NCBI RefSeq assembly: GCF_001510645.1
Contig: NZ_LMVB01000002.1
Coordinates: forward strand, 248,001-312,000
DNA from: Paenibacillus sp. FJAT-29882
GTDB lineage: Bacteria; Bacillota; Bacilli; Bacillales; DSM-1321
Direction of reading: 5' to 3'
Length of the DNA stretch: 64,000 nucleotides
Part shown: one piece after another, positions 1 through 9,420 of the stretch
Layout of the letters: each line of letters begins with the position of its first letter
Numbering within the stretch: the first letter of the stretch is position 1
Position numbers and translations under genes: made by a program
The notes under the pieces: generated by a model
What the model saw: the letters and a program-made list of their open reading frames with translations, nothing else
Databases searched by the model: none
What the model was told of the DNA's origin: nothing

Positions 1-1081
1 CGATTGATAAGAAAAGGGCTCCAGCAATACTAATGCTGCACATCAATAAAATATTGTAGATCGGTGTTTTATATTTAGGATGTAAATGTGTAAAGAACTT
101 TTTCGGTAGAACCTCATCACGCCCCATACTAAACATTAAACGTGAAGCACTTGCTTGACCTGTTAAACCAGCTGTAAAAGTTGAAACGATAATCGCTACT
201 GTATAAAGTGTTACAAGCACCGCACCACCTGCTACATTCGCAATATCAAATAATGCTGTATCTGCTGAGCTAAAGTTATTTACATCTGGCCAGACTAGCT
301 GGGCAACATACGCTTGCACGATAAAAATAACTCCACCGATTAAACAAGAAAGAATGGCCGCTTTCCAAATATCATTTTTTGGATTCACCGATTCTTCCGA
401 TAAGGTTGTAATCGAGTCAAATCCTAAAAATGAGAAACATGCCATGGCTGCACCTGAAATGATGGCTGACATTACAAATGTTTCGTTATTAAAGAACGGA
501 GTAATCGATACTAAAGCCGATGCACCATCCTCTACCATAATCGCCTTCATACAAAAAACAACGAAGATGACAACAACGATTCCCATAAATAACACTAAAA
601 TTTGGTTCGTTTTTGCTGCCACTGCAATTCCAAGAATATTTACGACAGTAATAACTCCAGCAATAATGAATACCCATACCCAATATGGAATAGATGGCAT
701 TAATGCATTGGCATAGGAGGCACCAACCATAAAGACGATTAAAGGCACTAATACATAGTCCATAAACATGGCCCAGCCGGCAAAAAAGCCTAAATGTGGA
801 TGAATCGCACGTTGTGTATACGTATATGTTGAACCGGAAACTGGAAACGCTGCAGCCATCCTGCCATAGCTATATGCCGAAAACATCATCGCAACCATCG
901 CGATTAAATACGCTAATGGCAACATACCGCCTGTAGACTGTGCTGCAAAACCATATATATAAGCAGGCGCAATGGGCGTCATAAAGGCGATGCCATAAAT
1001 CACCAAATCCTTCAGTGTTAGAACACGCTTAAAATGAGGAGCTGCACTGTCTTGATTTGCATTACTTTGTCCTTGACTCAT
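1..1081 (-). CDS. APC-superfamily amino acid permease (partial, C-terminus outside window)
   Basis: Integral membrane amino acid transporter of the amino acid-polyamine-organocation family. About 360 codons are present and the frame is still open at base 1, so the C-terminus is missing. The start is the ATG at 1081, preceded by a GAGGAAG ribosome binding site at about 1089-1095. After a polar N-terminus (MSQGQSNANQ) comes the first membrane segment with the family motif GIAFMTPIAPAY, then repeated hydrophobic helices (MLPLAYLIAMVAMMFSAYSY, AMACFSFLGFDS) and the conserved FSFLGFDSITTLSEE region of helix 6. It follows the hydrolase gene at 1098-1814 by 16 bases and is probably co-transcribed with it. 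The lysine riboswitch upstream of the pair makes lysine or a lysine-derived compound a reasonable substrate guess; that is inference, not something the protein sequence shows. Confidence 0.85.
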   Translation of the reverse strand, partial: MSQGQSNANQDSAAPHFKRVLTLKDLVIYGIAFMTPIAPAYIYGFAAQSTGGMLPLAYLIAMVAMMFSAYSYGRMAAAFPVSGSTYTYTQRAIHPHLGFFAGWAMFMDYVLVPLIVFMVGASYANALMPSIPYWVWVFIIAGVITVVNILGIAVAAKTNQILVLFMGIVVVIFVVFCMKAIMVEDGASALVSITPFFNNETFVMSAIISGAAMACFSFLGFDSITTLSEESVNPKNDIWKAAILSCLIGGVIFIVQAYVAQLVWPDVNNFSSADTALFDIANVAGGAVLVTLYTVAIIVSTFTAGLTGQASASRLMFSMGRDEVLPKKFFTHLHPKYKTPIYNILLMCSISIAGALFLSI

Positions 1082-1097
1082 TTAAAAAGCTTCCTCT

Positions 1098-1814
1098 CTA
1101 TTTTTGAACAACAGTACGTTGTTCAATTTCCTCTGAAATGAATTGAATGGTTTCATCTGTGCTCATCACTTGGCAATAAATTTGATTCATGATCATGATT
1201 TCTGCATCATGTAACTCTTTCGTTGCCGCTGCGCAAGCATCTTCTACTAAAATTACTTCAAAACCAGCGTCTGCTAAGCTACGTACAGTTGAGGCAACAC
1301 ATTGGTCTGTTACAACACCTGTACATACAACGGTTTCAATGCCCATATTACGAAGTAAAAATTCATAGTTTGTTCCACTTAAAACACTGTCTGTCGTTTT
1401 ATTTACCACGATTTCATCTTCTAATGGTTTTAATTCATCTACCATTTCTGCACCTGGATCACCGATTGGTAATAAGATATTATTCCAACCTGGGCGACGT
1501 TGTACAGGAGAACGGTCACGTCCATCCTTATGATGACAAGCAATCCGTCCGAAAGTGACTTCTAATTGATTGGCACGGAAAAAGTCTAGTAGTTTTTTAT
1601 TGTTTGGAATCGCTACGTTATCGATACGATCATAGAAAGATTCCCACTTATCGAACATGCCTTTTTCTCGTGCAACTTGAGCATCCAATCCATCACGGCT
1701 AATAAATTGATTTTGCATATCCACGACTAAAAGTGCTGTTTTTGCTGGATCTAATTTCATTTTATCTTCGCCCGTCGGGATAAATTCGTAATAAAGTGTT
1801 TGCAGTTTTTCCAT
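1098..1814 (-). CDS. Isochorismatase-family cysteine hydrolase
   Basis: Soluble hydrolase of the isochorismatase/nicotinamidase fold. The family catalytic triad is visible: Asp in LLVVDMQNQF (about residue 32), Lys in IVVNKTTDS (about 141) and Cys in TGVVTDQCVAS (about 172). The length of about 238 residues is normal. The substrate cannot be read from sequence; relatives cleave amides or ureides such as biuret, N-carbamoylsarcosine or ureidoacrylate. The start is placed at the ATG at 1814 because the GGAGGAA ribosome binding site lies 8 bases upstream; an earlier in-frame ATG at 1829 would put that site inside the coding region. The APC permease follows 16 bases downstream, which suggests import and hydrolysis of one nitrogen compound. 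A lysine riboswitch and a second terminator lie upstream. Confidence 0.82.
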   Translation of the reverse strand: MEKLQTLYYEFIPTGEDKMKLDPAKTALLVVDMQNQFISRDGLDAQVAREKGMFDKWESFYDRIDNVAIPNNKKLLDFFRANQLEVTFGRIACHHKDGRDRSPVQRRPGWNNILLPIGDPGAEMVDELKPLEDEIVVNKTTDSVLSGTNYEFLLRNMGIETVVCTGVVTDQCVASTVRSLADAGFEVILVEDACAAATKELHDAEIMIMNQIYCQVMSTDETIQFISEEIEQRTVVQK

Positions 1815-1939
1815 ATTCATTTCCTCCATCTTAGCCTATACAAGCTATATTCATTTTTTCAATACAAAACATTCGTGAGCATCTGATCCTAACTTAAATG
1901 ATGAAAAAGGTTCGGGCTCTAAAAAACGTATCACCTTAT

Positions 1940-1983
1940 AAAGGTGGCGGTGCGGAGCTGATTTTTTGGAAGCCCCGCCCCTT
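1940..1983. repeat. Short GC-rich interspersed repeat, deletion derivative
   Basis: GGTGGCGGTG-x-GGAGC at the left and AAGCCCCGCCCC at the right match, in opposite orientation, both ends of a longer element at 9857-9956, with the middle deleted. It lies between the lysine riboswitch and the hydrolase gene. It is distinctly richer in GC than the surroundings. The family is unknown to me. Confidence 0.45.
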
Positions 1984-1991
1984 TTCCATAG

Positions 1992-2028
1992 AAAAAAGAG
2001 ATCCCTCTATATGCTAAAGGAATCTCTT
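1992..2028 (-). terminator. Rho-independent terminator between lysine leader and hydrolase
   Basis: On the minus strand an AAGAGATTCC...GGGATCTCTT stem is followed by TTTTTTC. It is a second terminator downstream of the riboswitch's own hairpin, so readthrough to the hydrolase gene at 1814 would have to pass both, or a promoter lies between 1830 and 1990. Confidence 0.7.
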
Positions 2029-2035
2029 AAAGGCA

Positions 2036-2305
2036 ATAAAAAAAGACTAGATACCTTCCGAGAAAGAACCCGGAAATCGATGTAGCCATTCCAAATTCCT
2101 CACCCTTTTATCTCTACTGAGAGATAGCACAACTTAATAAATTGGGTAACTTATTAAGACAGTCCTGTAATTATTCATTACAGACCCAGCACATAATGGC
2201 GAGAACTCATTATATACTTCGGCGACATTTCCTTCTGCATAGCTTCTTCGTCTTCTCTGACTCCACTAAGCACTAATAAATATCGCGCCTCTACCTCACA
2301 ATTAT
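2036..2305 (-). promoter_or_regulatory. Lysine riboswitch (L box) with expression-platform terminator
   Basis: The minus strand carries the L-box signature elements in order: GAGGTAGAGGCGCGA at about 2300-2283, GTCGCCGAAG, GTGCTGGGTCTG, ACAGGACTGTC, and a closing strand GTGCTATCTC at 2130-2121 that pairs with GAGGTAGAG to form P1. A hairpin TTCCGGG...CTCGGAA followed by a run of seven T residues (about 2085-2036) forms the terminator. Lysine binding is expected to stop transcription. The first genes downstream are the isochorismatase-fold hydrolase and the APC permease, an unusual target set; a lysine transporter would be the classical target. Confidence 0.87.
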
Positions 2306-2336
2306 AAAAAGCGAGGTATATTTATTCATTATAATT

Positions 2337-2366
2337 ATTATATAATTATAAATATTGCGATGTCAA
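2337..2366 (-). promoter_or_regulatory. SigA-type promoter of the lysine riboswitch
   Basis: TTGACA (2366-2361) and TATAAT (2342-2337) separated by 18 bases, both perfect consensus, placing the start point about 30 bases upstream of the aptamer. Confidence 0.75.
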
Positions 2367-2505
2367 TATAATATTTATCTATTAATTATTCCAAAAATAA
2401 GAAAATACAGGAAAACACTAACATAGAAAATGATATATTAATATAACATTCAAAAACACCAGTACAAGATATTCTTTTAACCAACAAGCTCCGGTTTTAG
2501 AATAG

Positions 2506-2543
2506 CAAAAAAACTCATTTGCCATTCATTATTGCAAATGAGT
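2506..2543 (-). terminator. Terminator of the UvrA-like gene
   Basis: Minus-strand stem ACTCATTTGC...GCAAATGAGT followed by seven T residues, about 60 bases after the stop codon at 2603. Confidence 0.8.
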
Positions 2544-2602
2544 AATAATCACTAGCTGACATCTAGCTTTTTTTTAATATGGCTTGTATGAATCATTCTA
2601 CT

Positions 2603-5600
2603 TTAATTGTTTTGCTCAATGCATTGGTAAACCGCCATCATATCTCGTTTATTCAACTCGCGAATACGATTGAAAATTGGAATATCACTAACAGCCTCAT
2701 TTACTAAGCTCTCAGCCACAACATCACGTACTTTGCCAGTTAGCCATGTTTGCACGTCAAAACCATCGACGATTTCCTTACGCCCTTTTTCATTGATACC
2801 ACTTGCATCACAACTCACACATGGTATCGATAATTTGTACACACCGTCATGGAGACCATCTTCTGAAATGACTTTCTTCCCTTTACAGAATGGGCATGGA
2901 TGACTTTTTTTAATCTTATTTATTTGGGTAACAATTTTTTTGTAACCAAATGCTTCATAAACATACGTTAGTTTTTTGTATTTTCCATTGGTGAAATACT
3001 TATCAATAATTGTTTCTCTTGTTTCGTCAATATTGGCAAAATCACAAATTGTTATCAGATTTTTACTGCTTATAGCTTCGATGTTTCCTTTAATTCTGTC
3101 CCAGAATGGTAAGACATTTTGTAATACCATTTCATAGTGGGCAAAGCTTGCCTGTTCCAGTTCAAGCATTTTCAGTGCGACTTGTGTTTCCCTAGGCAAC
3201 AGGGAGACATCTTCCGTCAAGGCCATCTCGCCACCAACAATAGATTTCATTTTTACGAGTTCCGGTAACTCACCTACCATTTTCAAAACCTGATCAAGCG
3301 GCTGATGAATAATCTCACGAATATCTGTGTCGCCAAATTCGAGCTTTTTATGATGGCTTAGCACGGCGCCCTGACAAATTGGACAGGTAATCATCTCTTT
3401 TGACGCTTTCATATGCTCTTTAATAATCGATTTCGAAATGGACATATACATCCCAAGAATTTTATTAAAGCCATCCCACGTCCTCCGCGCTTTGCCTTTC
3501 TTATCATAGAATGACTTTTCCCAATACCCGTATAAAAAGGTATGCTTCTCTGCTTCTGTCATCTCATGATAGCTTTTACTAATATCTTGACCAAGTTCAT
3601 TCTTGATCTCATCAAAAAGGAATTGCAATTTCGGATATTGATAATATTTTAATACCTCCATCACGTCTGAATGCAATAGGCCATCCCAAAATGGTACGGT
3701 TTTGTCTTGAATGACAACATCAATATCAAATTTTTCAATCATCCGGCGGCCCGAGCAGCTTGGACAATGATTATCTTGATCATAGAAATCGAAGCTTCTT
3801 GTATCTTTATTGGTTGGATGCGCCGCCACAATATGGTTGATTAGACCGCCAATTTCATAGAGAAAACTATATTGACTATACAAATGTCTTTCAAAATCAA
3901 TGGCGATGACGGGTGCAATGGTTTCAGATTCATATTCACCATAAATCAATCGAGCCATTGATGATAAGCTTTTTAAGATGCCGCCCTTATAAAGGTTCTC
4001 TGCATTTTTAAAATAGTCAATCTGATTTTCTTCTAAATAGTGAATACCCTTTTGCTGCTTGAGTGTGGAAGAAAGATACAATGGGTCAACTCTATCTGCA
4101 CTGTTTTTTTGGCGATAATAATCATCATGACTGACAACATCAAGATGTTCTACAGACGCATGCTGTCTTTTACCAAAATCAACGATAAAGTCAGAGCTTT
4201 CTAGCATGTAAGAATTATGTTCAATCATCATGATTGAGACGGATTCATCTTGCAGAATGCCCCTAATACTATCAATGAATTGGTTTAAAATATTTTGTGA
4301 TAAACCTTTTGAAGGCTCGTCAAAAATAAAAAGCGTATGTGGGTTTCTCGAGTTAGCAAACAGCTCCGAAACTAAATGAACACATTGAAATTCACCAGTT
4401 GATAAGGACTGTGTTTTTCTTTCCAACGTCAAATAACCCAGTCCAAGTTTAATCAGTAAGCTCAAGCGTTTATGAGCGATGTCTTGATTTGGTAGTTCTT
4501 CAATAATATCTTCAATTGAGCGCTGAAAAATATCTTCAATATCTTCACTATATTTTGTCAGTTTCTTTTTAATATCAAGAAAAGTCGCAACGGTTGACCG
4601 ACTGGTAATCGATTGATTTCGATCTTGACCTACCATAACTAGTTTATCTTTTGGATATCGCTTCAGAAAATCTTTGGCTATACATTCATTGACAAGTGTA
4701 GATTTACCACATCCAGACTCACCCGTAACGGTTACAAGTCTATTTTGGGGAATCTGAATTTCAGCCATTTGAATATTACGGCAATATAGATCATGAAATT
4801 GATAGTATTCTGTTGGTATTGCCTGATTTCGTTCCCAATGGATTGGTTGTGGGCGTGGTGATTCTTCCACGATTTTTCCGCCATATTTCCCACTACCAGG
4901 ACCAAAGAACAATTGCTCATTCGTTGTATCGAGCACTGTGTCTGAATGATCAATGAGCCAAATTTGATTTTTATAGCCTAATTGTTTAATCTGTTCCAAA
5001 ATTTGCAATAGTGTTTGGTGATCAAGCCCAACGGAGATTTCATCAATAATAATAACGGTATTTTCACTTGCTGCCATGAATTCTGCCAAGTAAAGTCGTG
5101 TTAATTCTCCACCTGACAATGTACCCATAATACGATTTAATGTTAAGTAACCAATACTCATATTGATCATATTTTTAAGAATATGCTGTTTTGCTTCACT
5201 AATATGTAATTCTTCTGCAAGGGAAAGAATCAATTCAATGTTTAAGTTGTTGATATCGGAAATACTATGTGGTTGATCCAATAATTCTATTCTTTTTTGC
5301 TCAACTTCTGGATTATAGCGCTTGCCCTCACACTTTTTACATTCGACATTTTGGGTAGTACCGCGTCCTTTACACTTAGGACACCAGCCTAATTCATTAT
5401 TAAATGAAAACACTTCTGGAGAAAGATTAAATTTCTCAGCAAGCCGCACGCGGAGGTCTTTAAAAACGCCCGTATGGGTGCCAATCGTTGAACGTGGATT
5501 GGCAGAAATGGCTGATTTTCCGAGAAACAGGACTAAAGGCATTTCTTCCATCTTGATGGCACTGAAATTGGTTTCCATTATATTAGGAAATAAATACTGA

Positions 5601-5773
5601 TATTCAGCCTTTGGCAATAAGGAAACGAGACGCTTCTTAGATTCTTCACCAATTGTTTGGCAAAAAGTTGTTTTACCAGATCCAGACAAACCAGCAATTC
5701 CTAACGATTTATCTACTGGTAGTACTGCATCTAATTTGTTAATATTGTTCGCAATTAATTGATTGATTTTCAT
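2603..5773 (-). CDS. UvrA-like ABC ATPase with extended zinc-finger C-terminal region
   Basis: A 1056-residue relative of excinuclease subunit UvrA, probably a paralogue used in drug or DNA-damage tolerance and not the housekeeping repair protein. Two ABC ATPase halves occupy roughly residues 1-560: Walker A GLSGSGKTTF near 30 and VTGESGCGKSTL near 351, signatures LSGGELTRLYLAE near 221 and LSTGEFQCVHLV near 462, Walker B IIIDEISVGLD and IFDEPSKGLS. A UvrA-type zinc finger (CPKCKGRG then CKKCEGKRYN) sits in the first half, where UvrA normally carries this type in the second half. Residues 570-1056 are a non-ATPase tail with further cysteine pairs (CPSCSGRR, CPICQG, CPFCKG...CVSC). Canonical UvrA is about 950 residues and has no such tail. 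Start at 5773 is a clear ATG; it appears monocistronic. Confidence 0.85.
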   Translation of the reverse strand: MKINQLIANNINKLDAVLPVDKSLGIAGLSGSGKTTFCQTIGEESKKRLVSLLPKAEYQYLFPNIMETNFSAIKMEEMPLVLFLGKSAISANPRSTIGTHTGVFKDLRVRLAEKFNLSPEVFSFNNELGWCPKCKGRGTTQNVECKKCEGKRYNPEVEQKRIELLDQPHSISDINNLNIELILSLAEELHISEAKQHILKNMINMSIGYLTLNRIMGTLSGGELTRLYLAEFMAASENTVIIIDEISVGLDHQTLLQILEQIKQLGYKNQIWLIDHSDTVLDTTNEQLFFGPGSGKYGGKIVEESPRPQPIHWERNQAIPTEYYQFHDLYCRNIQMAEIQIPQNRLVTVTGESGCGKSTLVNECIAKDFLKRYPKDKLVMVGQDRNQSITSRSTVATFLDIKKKLTKYSEDIEDIFQRSIEDIIEELPNQDIAHKRLSLLIKLGLGYLTLERKTQSLSTGEFQCVHLVSELFANSRNPHTLFIFDEPSKGLSQNILNQFIDSIRGILQDESVSIMMIEHNSYMLESSDFIVDFGKRQHASVEHLDVVSHDDYYRQKNSADRVDPLYLSSTLKQQKGIHYLEENQIDYFKNAENLYKGGILKSLSSMARLIYGEYESETIAPVIAIDFERHLYSQYSFLYEIGGLINHIVAAHPTNKDTRSFDFYDQDNHCPSCSGRRMIEKFDIDVVIQDKTVPFWDGLLHSDVMEVLKYYQYPKLQFLFDEIKNELGQDISKSYHEMTEAEKHTFLYGYWEKSFYDKKGKARRTWDGFNKILGMYMSISKSIIKEHMKASKEMITCPICQGAVLSHHKKLEFGDTDIREIIHQPLDQVLKMVGELPELVKMKSIVGGEMALTEDVSLLPRETQVALKMLELEQASFAHYEMVLQNVLPFWDRIKGNIEAISSKNLITICDFANIDETRETIIDKYFTNGKYKKLTYVYEAFGYKKIVTQINKIKKSHPCPFCKGKKVISEDGLHDGVYKLSIPCVSCDASGINEKGRKEIVDGFDVQTWLTGKVRDVVAESLVNEAVSDIPIFNRIRELNKRDMMAVYQCIEQNN

Positions 5774-6039
5774 AGTGAATGATATCCTCTCAATTCTCTC
5801 AATTTAGTTTTTCTTATGTTGGCATAACGACTAATAATTATGTTGTGTTATTTCGAATTGACGTACTCATACTAATTGTAAACGAATCGATGATGTAAAG
5901 CTTACCATTCATGCTTTCAAAGAATAAAAGAAATCTAAAGCCTTTTTTGATCAAAGAGCCCTTTTGGTATTATTCATTTAGAGATTTAATTCATCGTAAA
6001 TTTTTAAACAGGTCTACGAATCCACCTATCTTTCCATGA

Positions 6040-6085
6040 CAGTACTCAAAGAGGATAGCAAGCATACTATCCTCTTTGAGTACTG
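6040..6085. terminator. Perfect 19-bp inverted repeat, terminator-like
   Basis: CAGTACTCAAAGAGGATAG (6040-6058) is repeated as its exact complement at 6067-6085 with an 8-base loop, followed by a weak T-rich stretch on the plus strand. No intact gene lies immediately upstream, so it may be an orphan terminator. Confidence 0.5.
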
Positions 6086-6165
6086 TTTCTATTTAATTTA
6101 ATTACCAGTTCATTAAAGAAAATAGATGGACCTATTTACTTTCAAAGAAAAGCACTTTTTCAGTG

Positions 6166-6237
6166 AGCTCGGACTGCCCCATTAGACATCTACGAAATGA
6201 AATATTTGAGGGTCAATGTACCTGTCCCTTAGTTCCC
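6166..6237. repeat. IS3-end/REP-like short repeat fragment
   Basis: Contains ACTGCCCCATTAGACAT, similar to the IS150-type ends seen at 13490, 15851 and 29740, followed by a segment AAATGAAATATTT also present near 14180 and by CCTGTCCCTTAGTTCCC, the flanking motif found at 15832-15919. Likely another copy of the short palindromic repeat family. Confidence 0.4.
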
Positions 6238-7176
6238 TAACATCCTGGAGAACCGATAATCGTATTTTTTACCATATCAAGCAGATTGGAAATCTTACTT
6301 TTGGAAAATTCATTGTCTAGGCGATTCCCTAAAAGTCAACAGTAACAACTTCAGCCCACTGACATTCTCAGTTCTTCACCGCTTGAGATCCATTTATCAG
6401 CAACGTCTTGTGCAATATCTGACTCTGTTGAACTACCCACCAGTTATTGAACAGGATCTACCCATAGTCCCTACGGTGAAAACTTTTAGTATCTTGCACG
6501 TTGGACTCACCGCACGCTCTACTCTGCTTGGTTTTCGCTACTTCGATACGTGTGGAGCGATTAGAACGTTGAAGATTTTACGCAACAGACGATTTTCCTG
6601 TTGTAACCTCCTATCTTCAGTTTTCAAAGAGCGTTTGTACAAATATACAGTAGCACAAACGTTCGCGTTTCTCAACAATTTAGGCTAACGCCTACCGAAA
6701 TTCATCTCCCACCTACTCATTGGGCTATGCCTTTCTCATCCGTTGAGGAAGGAGTCTTCTTTCGGGAAATGATAAAGTTACTGCCATCACAAAATTCAGA
6801 TAGCATATAAAAATATTTTACCGGTTTTCTATAAACTGGCACCTAAGTTTTAAGCTAAATTGACACTTTTAAATATACCAATCCTTTGCTAATGTTTTCA
6901 GTAAATAAACGGAATTAAGGGGAAAGGATGCTGCTATCATCGGAAACCACTGTATGGACTGAACTCGTTTATCATGTCCAAGTGCTTGATAACGGTATCC
7001 ATGGTGAAGGTTTTATATAATTTTTCGTTCTGACTGATAGCAGGAATCCGTTGCAGTGTTGACTATCATTAAGGTAACCCTGTTGAAGACGTACGCAATC
7101 TAGATTTCAAAGGAAACGGCAACCTTGCACTTCTCCCTTGATGCCTATAAAGAAAAGATAAGAAAGGTTTATGTCT

Positions 7177-7710
7177 ATGCAAAAAACAACGAGTTATTCA
7201 AACACACGTACTTTCGATTTAATTCAAACATCAATGTTAATTGCACTCGTATTCGTTGCCACGGTCTTGTTAAATATCAAACTACCGATCACGGCAAATG
7301 GCGGTTTAGTTCATCTGGGGACAGCTATGCTCTTTATCGGGTCCATCTTATTTGGTCCTAAAAAAGGCGCCATCGCTGGCGCCGTTGGAATGGGGTTATT
7401 TGACTTAATCTCTGGTTGGACATTGTGGGCACCGTTCACTATTTTAGCTCGCGGCTTGCAAGGATATATAGTTGGGAAAATCGCCTGGTCGAAAGGCCGC
7501 AACGGAAATAGTATTGGTTTCAATCTATTTGCTACTATCATTTCGGCTCCTTTTATGTTAGCTGGTTATTACATTTGTGAAGGGGTACTATTTAGTAGCT
7601 GGATTATACCAGCGGCCTCTATTCCCGGAAACATCGTTCAAAACGTTGTGGGGATCTGTGTAGCCATTCCAGTTTGTGCTGTACTGAAAAAAATTCCGCT
7701 TTTTAAATAG
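7177..7710 (+). CDS. ECF transporter S component (vitamin-type, PF07155-like)
   Basis: Small membrane protein of about 177 residues with six predicted helices, resembling substrate-binding S components of energy-coupling factor importers, in particular the HmpT/PdxU-like group. Characteristic features are NGGLVHLGTAMLFIGSILFG, GPKKGAIAGAVGMGLFDL and the conserved WAPFTILARGLQGYIVG. The vitamin imported cannot be assigned. No EcfA or EcfT genes are nearby, so it would use a shared energising module encoded elsewhere. The ATG at 7177 is chosen because the AAGAAAGG ribosome binding site is 9 bases upstream; the in-frame ATG at 7171 is only 3 bases from it. A terminator follows. No known riboswitch is visible in the leader. 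Confidence 0.8.
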   Translation: MQKTTSYSNTRTFDLIQTSMLIALVFVATVLLNIKLPITANGGLVHLGTAMLFIGSILFGPKKGAIAGAVGMGLFDLISGWTLWAPFTILARGLQGYIVGKIAWSKGRNGNSIGFNLFATIISAPFMLAGYYICEGVLFSSWIIPAASIPGNIVQNVVGICVAIPVCAVLKKIPLFK

Positions 7711-7767
7711 TTATTAAAAAGATGGGCAATAACACAAATAATTCTTATAAACATTATTTTATAGTAC

Positions 7768-7812
7768 ATGAAAAAGGGGAAACGCTTCGTATATCAAGCA
7801 TTCTCCTTCTTT
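7768..7812 (+). terminator. Terminator of the ECF S-component gene
   Basis: Stem AAGGGGAAACGCTT / AAGCATTCTCCTT followed by CTTTTTTCC on the plus strand. Confidence 0.65.
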
Positions 7813-7932
7813 TTTCCATTAAACTTCGGATTTAAATGAGATTTACTTTTGATCTTTATTTCCAATATACTTCTATTCCTACAATTTTTTCTTCCCCATT
7901 ATCTTTCTTTATGGTACATGACTCAATGTAGT

Positions 7933-9333
7933 TCAAGAAGCCTTCCTCCCTTTTATTGATTTCTTGACACCTTCTTTTGGAATCGCAACTACTATAGCTA
8001 GTAAAGCTAGTCCAGCAAAAATAACATTTACCAGCAACCCTATACTTGCAGCCGCTTCCATATTTCCAGCCTTTTCAACTACACTATAAACAGTCACAGA
8101 TATCGCTAAACCGAATGAGCTGCCAAGTGTACTAGTCATTTTATAAATACCTGCTGCCTCTCCTGCCTTTGCTGTCGGAACATTGTCTACGGCTGTATCT
8201 ATAGATGGTGTCGCATAAAGCCCAAGTCCAATCCCATACACGGTAAAACCAATAAAAACAACAACGGAATAAATCGCATTTGGTAAGATTGTTAAGGTCA
8301 TTAACATAATTCCAGCCATCACTAAAAGACAAGCTAAGATCATCGGCTTTCTTGGACCACTTCGTTGTAATATTTTTTCTCCTACACGAATCATCACTAA
8401 TACAGCAACTAAATTGCCAATAGATAATAACCCAGATTGAAAAGAACTGTATCCTCTTGCCATTTGGACATAGGTATTGGCAACAATAAGTGCTCCCGCT
8501 ACAGCACTCAGTAAAAAGTTTGACACCGTAGCCCCAGTAAAATAGTTATTTTTAAATAAAGAAAGATCGATAAATCCGTTAGATTTTCCTTTTACAACGT
8601 TTAAAAATACCCAACCTCCTATGACAGTGACAGCCATTAACGTTAACGAAATGGGGCTTGTCCAACCGAAGTCCTCTCCACGTGTAATGACAACATTTAA
8701 AGCGACCATCACTAGGAGAAAGATAACAAAGCCAGAAAAATCAAATTTTGATGCATGACTTTGTTCTACTTTACTCTCTGGTACATTTTTAATTAAAAAC
8801 ATAGATAGCAAAGTGAAGATGATGGAAAAAATAAAGATCCAACGCCATCCCAAAGACGTAGCAATTAAACCTCCAGCAAACGAACAAATGCCCATGCCGC
8901 CCCAAGATCCAAAAGACCAGTAGCTTAAGGCTCTTTGTCGATCAGCACCGTCAAAATAGGTTTTCACCAAAGCAATCGTCGCAGGCATAATACACGCTGC
9001 CGAGAAGCCTTGAATCACACGCCCAATCATTAAGAGGACCGTCTCCTGTGCAAAGACGAGGCAAAGTGAACCAATTATATTTAATAGTAAGCCAATAGTC
9101 GTAATTTTCTTGCGTCCAATTCGATCAGATATTCCTCCAGCTGCTACAATAAACATGCCTGAAAATAAACCGGATAAACTAATGGCTGTATTCAAAAGTC
9201 CCAATGAAATTCCCATATCTAACTGAACTTCCGGCATCACATTTATTAGTGACTGTGAGAAAAGCCAATAAGTAAGCACCCCAAACACAATCCCCGTCAT
9301 CATTCTGTTATTACCTTTATAGCTTGTTTTCAT
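7933..9333 (-). CDS. MFS transporter, DHA2 family (14 TM), under glycine riboswitch
   Basis: A 466-residue major facilitator with the DHA2 (EmrB/QacA/SdrM-like) arrangement: motif A GGISDRIGRKK after helix 2, motif C-like GRVIQGFSAACIMPATIALV, and 14 predicted helices. The family exports drugs or metabolites by proton antiport. The ATG at 9333 has AGGAGAGG 9 bases upstream. A complete tandem glycine riboswitch with its own terminator lies directly upstream with nothing in between, so expression is very likely glycine-responsive. That suggests export (or handling) of glycine or a related amino acid, not of drugs; this is inference from context. The gene appears to be monocistronic. Confidence 0.87.
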   Translation of the reverse strand: MKTSYKGNNRMMTGIVFGVLTYWLFSQSLINVMPEVQLDMGISLGLLNTAISLSGLFSGMFIVAAGGISDRIGRKKITTIGLLLNIIGSLCLVFAQETVLLMIGRVIQGFSAACIMPATIALVKTYFDGADRQRALSYWSFGSWGGMGICSFAGGLIATSLGWRWIFIFSIIFTLLSMFLIKNVPESKVEQSHASKFDFSGFVIFLLVMVALNVVITRGEDFGWTSPISLTLMAVTVIGGWVFLNVVKGKSNGFIDLSLFKNNYFTGATVSNFLLSAVAGALIVANTYVQMARGYSSFQSGLLSIGNLVAVLVMIRVGEKILQRSGPRKPMILACLLVMAGIMLMTLTILPNAIYSVVVFIGFTVYGIGLGLYATPSIDTAVDNVPTAKAGEAAGIYKMTSTLGSSFGLAISVTVYSVVEKAGNMEAAASIGLLVNVIFAGLALLAIVVAIPKEGVKKSIKGRKAS

Positions 9334-9420
9334 GGTAAACCTCTCCTTTTTGGTTAAATATCCATTAAACTAACTATGTCTCTTCAGTGATAATGATCGT
9401 GTAAATTGCAGGCACAACAA

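Larger units (their letters stand above)
5774..7176. other. Long intergenic region without a supportable gene
   Basis: About 1.4 kb with no convincing gene. It holds a perfect inverted repeat at 6040-6085, an IS3/REP-like fragment at 6166-6237, and degenerate stretches that look like old coding sequence: on the minus strand around 6560-6640 a short frame reads EDRRLQQENRLLRKIFN before a stop, and on the plus strand a 30-codon frame begins at about 6928 behind AAGGGGAAAGG. I recognise neither. A thiamine riboswitch was looked for upstream of the transporter gene and not found. Confidence 0.5.

Noticed and set aside
354..716. 120-codon plus-strand frame at the left edge
   Set aside because: Antisense to the APC permease gene, which has clear homology; no ribosome binding site.
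6383..6688. 101-codon plus-strand open frame in the intergenic region
   Set aside because: No ribosome binding site, no family resemblance, and the composition is not protein-like; the complementary strand shows equally weak coding traces.
6900..7170. Possible thiamine or preQ1 riboswitch upstream of the ECF S-component gene
   Set aside because: None of the THI-box elements (CTGAGA, ACCTGATCTGGAT) or preQ1 pseudoknot features is present.
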